In this document: positions 59,971-64,000 of the stretch, piece after piece
How positions within the stretch are numbered: position 1 is the stretch's first letter
How the letters are laid out: the number at the start of each line of letters is the position of its first letter
Origin: Nocardioides sp. Arc9.136
GTDB lineage: Bacteria > Actinomycetota > Actinomycetes > Propionibacteriales > Nocardioidaceae
Assembly (NCBI RefSeq): GCF_030506255.1
Contig: NZ_CP113431.1
Location: 2,108,001-2,172,000, forward strand
Length of the DNA: 64,000 bases
Direction of reading: 5' to 3'
Position numbers and translations under genes: made by a program
Notes under the pieces: model-generated
What the model was told of the DNA's origin: nothing
Databases searched by the model: none
What the model saw: the letters and a program-made list of their open reading frames with translations, nothing else

Positions 59971-60779
59971 GTTCGTTGCCTCCACTGTCCTCGGCGGACC
60001 AGCACGTCCAGCAGCACGTCGGTGCGGTCGGTCATCAGCCCGTCGACCCCGCGGTCGAGCAGGAGCTCCATCTCGTCGGCCGCGTCGATGGTCCACACGT
60101 GGACGTGCAGCCCGGCGGCGTGCGCACGGCGCACCAGGCCGGGGGTGGCCACGACCCACCGGCCGCGACGGTGGGGGACCTGGAGGGCGGCCGCGCGGCC
60201 CCGGGTCACCAGGTCGGCCAGCCGCCCGCTGGGCAGCAGCCGGAAGGCGGCGATCTCGGCCGGCGTCGCCGCGGTCGCGACGCGGCCGCGGGTCAGCGCC
60301 CGGAACCGTCGCATCCGCGCCTGGACGAAGGAGCCGACGAGCACCCGGTCGTGCGCGCCGTGCTCGTCGAGGAAGCGCGCCAGCGCGTCGGCGGCGCCCT
60401 CGGACTTGAGGTCGATGTTGAACCGCGCGTCGGGGAACGCCGCGAAGAGCTCGGCCAGGGTGGGGACCTGCTCGCGGCCACCCACCCGCGCGTGTCGCAC
60501 CTCGGCGTACGACATCTCCTCGATGACGCCCTCGGCGTCGGTCACGCGGTCGAGCACGGCGTCGTGGAAGGCCAGCAGCACGCCGTCGGTGGTGACGTGG
60601 ACGTCGGTCTCGAGGTAGCGGTACCCCAGGGCCACGGCGTGCGCGAACGCCGCACGGGTGTTCTCCAGCCCCTCGATCTCGGGGTGGTAGGCGCCGCCGC
60701 GGTGGGCGAAGGCCAGCACCGTCCCCGGCGTCGCGAGCACCTCGTCGAGGTAGGCCCAGCCGGTCCGAGGTGCGGTCAC
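59967..60779 (-). CDS. glycerophosphodiester phosphodiesterase
   Basis: A 270-residue TIM-barrel enzyme that hydrolyses glycerophosphodiesters to glycerol-3-phosphate and an alcohol. Catalytic motifs are AFAHRGGAYHPE, ENTRAAF, YLETDVHVTTDGVLLAFHD and FNIDLKSEG; VHVWTIDAADEM ends the barrel. No signal peptide, so it acts in the cytoplasm. The coupled MFS gene may import or export its substrate or product (inference). Confidence 0.93.
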   Translation of the reverse strand: MTAPRTGWAYLDEVLATPGTVLAFAHRGGAYHPEIEGLENTRAAFAHAVALGYRYLETDVHVTTDGVLLAFHDAVLDRVTDAEGVIEEMSYAEVRHARVGGREQVPTLAELFAAFPDARFNIDLKSEGAADALARFLDEHGAHDRVLVGSFVQARMRRFRALTRGRVATAATPAEIAAFRLLPSGRLADLVTRGRAAALQVPHRRGRWVVATPGLVRRAHAAGLHVHVWTIDAADEMELLLDRGVDGLMTDRTDVLLDVLVRRGQWRQRT

Positions 60780-60834
60780 CGGAGCAGTATGGCCGCCCCG
60801 GTGACCGCCGCCGCGCTCACGTCGCCCGGTCGGC

Positions 60835-62367
60835 TCAGATGTCGCGGAAGGACTCGATGTTGGCGCCCAGGAGGTTCAGGCGCTCGGCGAGGTCCTCGTA
60901 GCCACGGTGGATGACGTAGGTGCTGCGCAGGACCGAGGTGCCCTTCGAGGCGAGCATCGCGAGCAGGATCACCACGGCCGGGCGGAGCGCCGGGGGACAC
61001 ATCAGCTCGGCACCCGAGAACGACGTGGGGCCCTCGATCATCACCCGGTGCGGGTCGAGGAGCTTGACCCGGCCGCCGAGCTTGTTGAGGTCGGTGAGGT
61101 AGATCGCGCGGTTCTCGTAGACCCAGTCGTGCAGCAGCGTCTGCCCCTGCGCGACCGCCGCGATGACCGCGAAGAACGGCAGGTTGTCGATGTTCAGGCC
61201 CGGGAACGGCATCGGGTGGACCTTGTCCAGCGGCGCGTGCAGCACCGAGGGGTGCGTGGTGATGTCGACGAGCCGGGTCTGGCCGTTGAGCGCGACGTAC
61301 TCCTCGGAGCGGTCGTAGGAGAAGCCCATCTCCTCGAGCAGCGCGAGCTCGATCTCGAGGAACTCGATCGGCACCCGCTCGATGGTGATCTCGGACTGCG
61401 TGACGATCGCGGCGGCCAGCAGCGACATCGCCTCGATCGGGTCCTCGCTCGGGGCGTAGTCGACGTCGACGTCGATCTCGCGCAGGCCGGTCACGGTGAG
61501 CGTGGTCGAGCCGATGCCCTCGACCTGCACGCCGAGCTTCTGCAGGTAGAAGCAGAGGTCCTGGACCATGTAGTTCGAGGAGGCATTGCGGATGACCGTG
61601 GTGCCCGGGTGGAGGGCGGCGGCCATCAGGGCGTTCTCGGTGACGGTGTCCCCGCGCTCGGTGAGCACGATCGGGCGGCCCGGCTCGATCGCCCGGTTGA
61701 CCTGGGCGTGGTAGGAGCCGTCGGTCGCCTTGACCTCGAGGCCGAAGGGCCGCAGCGCGGCCATGTGCGGCTCGACGGTGCGGGTGCCGAGGTCGCAGCC
61801 GCCGGCGTAGGGCAGCTCGAAGGTGTCCGCGCGGTGCAGCAGCGGGCCGAGGAACATGATGATCGAGCGGGTACGGCGGGCAGCGGTCTCGTCGACGGCA
61901 CCGAGCTCGAGCTCCCGCGGCGGGACGATCTCGAGGTCGTTGTCGGCGTTGAGCCAGGTGGTCTGCACGCCGAGGCTGTTGAGCACCTCGAGCAGGCGGT
62001 TGACCTCCTCGATCCGCGCGACCTTGCGCAGCGTGGTGCGGCCGCGGTTGAGCAGCGAGGCGCACAGCAGCGCGACGCCGGCGTTCTTCGAGGTCTTGAC
62101 GTCGATCCGGCCCGAGAGGGTGGTGGGGCCGGTGACGCGCAGGTGCGTCGGGCCGGCGCCCAGCGCGACGATCTCGGAGTCGAGCGCGGCACCGATCCGC
62201 GCGATCATCTCGAGGGAGAGGTTCTGCTGGCCCTTCTCGATGCGGTTGATCGCGCTCTGGCTCGTGGAGAGCAGGTCGGCCAGCTGGTGCTGGGTGAGTC
62301 CCCGGTGCTTGCGGGCGTCCCGGATGAGGTTGCCGATGCGGCCCTTGTAGTCCTGGGTCTGCGTCAT
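60835..62367 (-). CDS. MurA-like enolpyruvyl transferase with N-terminal XRE HTH
   Basis: A 510-residue fusion. Residues about 8-63 are an XRE/Cro helix-turn-helix (IRDARKHRGLTQHQLADLL...SAINRIEKG). Residues about 75-510 are a UDP-GlcNAc 1-carboxyvinyltransferase-type enolpyruvyl transferase. MurA active-site residues are kept: Lys94-Asn95 (SKNAGVALL), Cys191 (AGGCDLGTR), Asp394 (LNIDNLP) and Arg420 (YENRA); ARPVDLH of MurA is here TRTVEPH. It may make peptidoglycan precursor, act on another sugar, or act as a sensor-regulator. ATG 62367 has TACCGT 7 nt upstream. Divergent from the alcohol dehydrogenase. Confidence 0.85.
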   Translation of the reverse strand: MTQTQDYKGRIGNLIRDARKHRGLTQHQLADLLSTSQSAINRIEKGQQNLSLEMIARIGAALDSEIVALGAGPTHLRVTGPTTLSGRIDVKTSKNAGVALLCASLLNRGRTTLRKVARIEEVNRLLEVLNSLGVQTTWLNADNDLEIVPPRELELGAVDETAARRTRSIIMFLGPLLHRADTFELPYAGGCDLGTRTVEPHMAALRPFGLEVKATDGSYHAQVNRAIEPGRPIVLTERGDTVTENALMAAALHPGTTVIRNASSNYMVQDLCFYLQKLGVQVEGIGSTTLTVTGLREIDVDVDYAPSEDPIEAMSLLAAAIVTQSEITIERVPIEFLEIELALLEEMGFSYDRSEEYVALNGQTRLVDITTHPSVLHAPLDKVHPMPFPGLNIDNLPFFAVIAAVAQGQTLLHDWVYENRAIYLTDLNKLGGRVKLLDPHRVMIEGPTSFSGAELMCPPALRPAVVILLAMLASKGTSVLRSTYVIHRGYEDLAERLNLLGANIESFRDI

Positions 62368-62374
62368 GCCGACC

Positions 62375-62393
62375 ACGGTAACTCACATGTGAG
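62375..62393 (-). promoter_or_regulatory. promoter and palindromic operator of the HTH-MurA gene
   Basis: On the minus strand TACCGT (62375-62380) ends 7 nt before the ATG. Directly upstream, in the spacer, lies the perfect palindrome CTCACATGTGAG (62382-62393). A protein bound there would block RNA polymerase; the HTH of the encoded protein is the obvious candidate (autoregulation, inference). Confidence 0.55.
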
Positions 62394-62467
62394 ATAACGC
62401 CATCTCGGCCGGTTCGGGCGTGTCGGACGGCGTGGAGGACCAGCCGGACGGGGTGCAGGATGGCGCC

Positions 62468-63496
62468 ATGCGCGCGACGACCATCCACGGTCCCGGTGAC
62501 ATCCGGTTCACCGACGTACCCGATCCGACCATCATCGAGCCCACCGACGCGATCGTCCGCGTCACCGCGTCCTGCGTGTGCGGCTCGGACCTGTGGCCCT
62601 ACCGCGGCGAGAGCCCGATCACCCCCGGCGACACCATCGGCCACGAGTGCATCGGCGTCGTCGAGGAGGTCGGCAGCGAGGTGCGCGACATCACGGTCGG
62701 CGACCTCGTCGTCGTGCCGTTCGACCACTGCGACGGCACCTGCGCCCACTGCCTCGCCGGCGTGCACTCGGCGTGCGTGGAGCTCGGAATGACCACCACC
62801 GGCCAGGCGGAGTACGCCCGTGTCGTGCACGCCGACGGCAGCCTGGTCCGCGTCGACGGTGGGAAGGGCGGGGCGCCGGACCCGGCCCTGGTCCCGTCGC
62901 TCGTCGCGCTGTCCGACGTGATGCCGACCGGCTGGCACGCAGCCGTCTCCGCCGGCGTGAAGGCCGGCGACACCGTCGTGGTCGTCGGGGACGGTGCCGT
63001 CGGCCTCTGCGGCGTCCTGGCCGCCTCGGTCATGGGCGCCGAGAAGGTGGTCGTCATGTCGCGCCACGAGCCGCGCCAGCGGATCGCCACCGCCTTCGGC
63101 GCCACCCACGTCGTCGCCGGGCGCGGCCGGGAGGGCGCCGCGGCGATCAAGGAGATCACCGCCGGGATCGGGGCCGACGCCGTCCTGGAGTGCGTGGGCA
63201 CCGACCAGGCGATGGGCACCGCGTTCGCCGTCGCCCGCCCCGGCGCGACCGTCGGGTTCGTCGGCGTGCCGCACGGGGTGGAGCTCCCGGTGGGGCGGAT
63301 GTTCCAGAAGAACGTCGGGCTGGCCGGCGGGATGGCCCCTGTCCGCCGCTACCTGCCCGAGCTGCTCGACCTGGTGCTCAGCGGCACCATCGACCCCGGC
63401 CGGGTCTTCGACCTCACGCTGCCCCTCGACCAGGTGGCCGACGGCTACCGCGCGATGGACGAGCGCCGCGCGATCAAGGTGCTGCTGCAGCCGTGA
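62468..63496 (+). CDS. zinc-dependent alcohol dehydrogenase family protein
   Basis: A 342-residue medium-chain dehydrogenase. Catalytic zinc ligands are in CVCGSDLW (Cys near residue 37) and GHECIGVV; the structural-zinc loop is HCDGTCAHCLAGVHSAC with four Cys. The cofactor motif is VVVVGDGAVGLCGVLAA. Substrate unknown. ATG 62468 follows AGGA at 7 nt; the frame is open to 62420 but that part lacks a start signal. Its stop overlaps the phosphatase start by GTGA. Confidence 0.9.
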   Translation: MRATTIHGPGDIRFTDVPDPTIIEPTDAIVRVTASCVCGSDLWPYRGESPITPGDTIGHECIGVVEEVGSEVRDITVGDLVVVPFDHCDGTCAHCLAGVHSACVELGMTTTGQAEYARVVHADGSLVRVDGGKGGAPDPALVPSLVALSDVMPTGWHAAVSAGVKAGDTVVVVGDGAVGLCGVLAASVMGAEKVVVMSRHEPRQRIATAFGATHVVAGRGREGAAAIKEITAGIGADAVLECVGTDQAMGTAFAVARPGATVGFVGVPHGVELPVGRMFQKNVGLAGGMAPVRRYLPELLDLVLSGTIDPGRVFDLTLPLDQVADGYRAMDERRAIKVLLQP

Positions 63497-64000
63497 GCCA
63501 CCTCCGGCTGGGACCGCTGCTGCGGTTCGTCGACGAGTCCAGCGCGACCGTCTGGGTGGAGACCGAGCACGCCGCACGCGTCACCGTGCGGGCCGGCGCG
63601 GCGTCGGGGGAGGCCCGCACGTTCGCCGTCCACGGGCACCACTACGCGCTGGTCGAGGTGACCGGTCTCGAGCCCGGCACCCGCACGCCGTACGTCGTCG
63701 AGGTCGACGGCGACCAGGTGTGGCCGCCCGCGGACAGCCCGTACCCGCCGTCGGTGATCGGCACGATGCAGGCCGGCCGGCCGCTGCGGATGCTCTTCGG
63801 ATCCTGCCGGGTCAGCGTCTCCCACGACCAGGCGGGCAACGACCTGCACGGCGTCGACGCCCTGCGCGCCTACGCGCTGCACCTGGCGGGGGACACCAGC
63901 GCCGGCGTCGCCGACCACGAGTGGCCCGACCTGGTGCTGTTCCTGGGCGACCAGGTGTACGCCGACGACACCAGCGACGAGATGAAGGAGTTCATCGAGC
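63493..64000 (+). CDS. PhoD-like metallophosphatase (cut by window end)
   Basis: The first 169 residues of an alkaline-phosphatase-D-like protein. A fibronectin-like N-domain (SSATVWVETEHAARVTVRAGAASGE) precedes the metallophosphatase start: LFGSCRVS, LVLFLGDQVYADD (metal-binding Asp). No signal peptide is visible from GTG 63493, so it is probably cytoplasmic, unlike secreted PhoD. It overlaps the alcohol dehydrogenase by 4 nt. The remaining domain lies outside the window. Confidence 0.8.
   Translation, partial: MSHLRLGPLLRFVDESSATVWVETEHAARVTVRAGAASGEARTFAVHGHHYALVEVTGLEPGTRTPYVVEVDGDQVWPPADSPYPPSVIGTMQAGRPLRMLFGSCRVSVSHDQAGNDLHGVDALRAYALHLAGDTSAGVADHEWPDLVLFLGDQVYADDTSDEMKEFIE

Overview
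The DNA is very GC-rich, almost every gene starts with ATG or GTG, and it carries the actinobacterial signature set: Pup-proteasome genes, mycothiol ligase mshC, RbpA, the MSMEG_4193/DUF3090/SCO1664 trio and helY beside tatAC. It is a chromosomal segment of a high-GC actinobacterium. Gene order and repeat style suggest Nocardioidaceae (Nocardioides or a close relative); that is inference from pattern, not from a search.

Layout. 1-5.8 kb: a PfpI/DJ-1 protein cut by the window edge, a stand-alone HATPase, the ppsR-ppsA pair (PEP synthase and its regulator), a lipoprotein and a small membrane protein. 5.9 kb: tRNA-Leu(GAG) on the minus strand. 6-9.5 kb: an M20 peptidase, a DUF5703 protein with an aldo/keto reductase, and uppP. 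9.5-19.9 kb: corA, then a histidine phosphatase, DUF3090, SCO1664-family kinase-like protein and mshC, then PAC2, metH and a HAD phosphatase. 20-22.5 kb: a small secreted protein and a LuxR-type two-component system. 22.5-43.5 kb: a RecB-like nuclease, a site-2 protease, trmI, arc, a 25-residue membrane peptide, a YbaK-like protein, a methyltransferase, dop, pup, prcB, prcA, a repeat array, pafA, an FKBP lipoprotein, pafB, pafC, tatA, tatC, a DUF389 protein, a diacylglycerol-kinase-like protein and helY. This order closely follows the Mycobacterium tuberculosis region from uppP to helY as I remember it. 43.6-45.8 kb: an SDR-like protein, a 5'-3' exonuclease and an Lrp regulator. 45.8-54.6 kb: an accessory block with repeats, a radical-SAM lysine 2,3-aminomutase, GNAT, amidohydrolase, acyl-CoA ligase, enoyl-CoA hydratase, a divergent TetR and a FadD-type ligase. 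55-58.3 kb: lnt, ppm1, fxsA and rbpA. 58.6-64 kb: an MFS protein with a glycerophosphodiesterase, a MurA-like enzyme fused to an XRE-type HTH, a zinc alcohol dehydrogenase and a PhoD-like phosphatase cut by the window end.

How the genes work together. The largest coherent system is Pup tagging and degradation: Dop deamidates Pup (ending GGQ), PafA ligates it to substrates, Arc unfolds them, PrcA/PrcB degrade them, and PafB/PafC are transcription factors of the same locus. TatA/TatC form the twin-arginine translocase core. Lnt and Ppm1 serve lipoprotein acylation and polyprenol-phosphate-mannose synthesis. MshC with its three conserved neighbours points to mycothiol metabolism.

Expression. 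About twenty genes carry a TANNNT-type -10 hexamer ending 6-8 nt before the start codon, which suggests leaderless transcripts, and many downstream genes overlap by ATGA or GTGA. The most unusual items are the HTH-MurA fusion with a palindrome in its own promoter, the kinase-like/phosphatase/zinc-ribbon trio beside mshC, the aminomutase operon under a TetR-type palindrome, the 25-residue membrane peptide behind the arc terminator, and three kinds of intergenic repeat.
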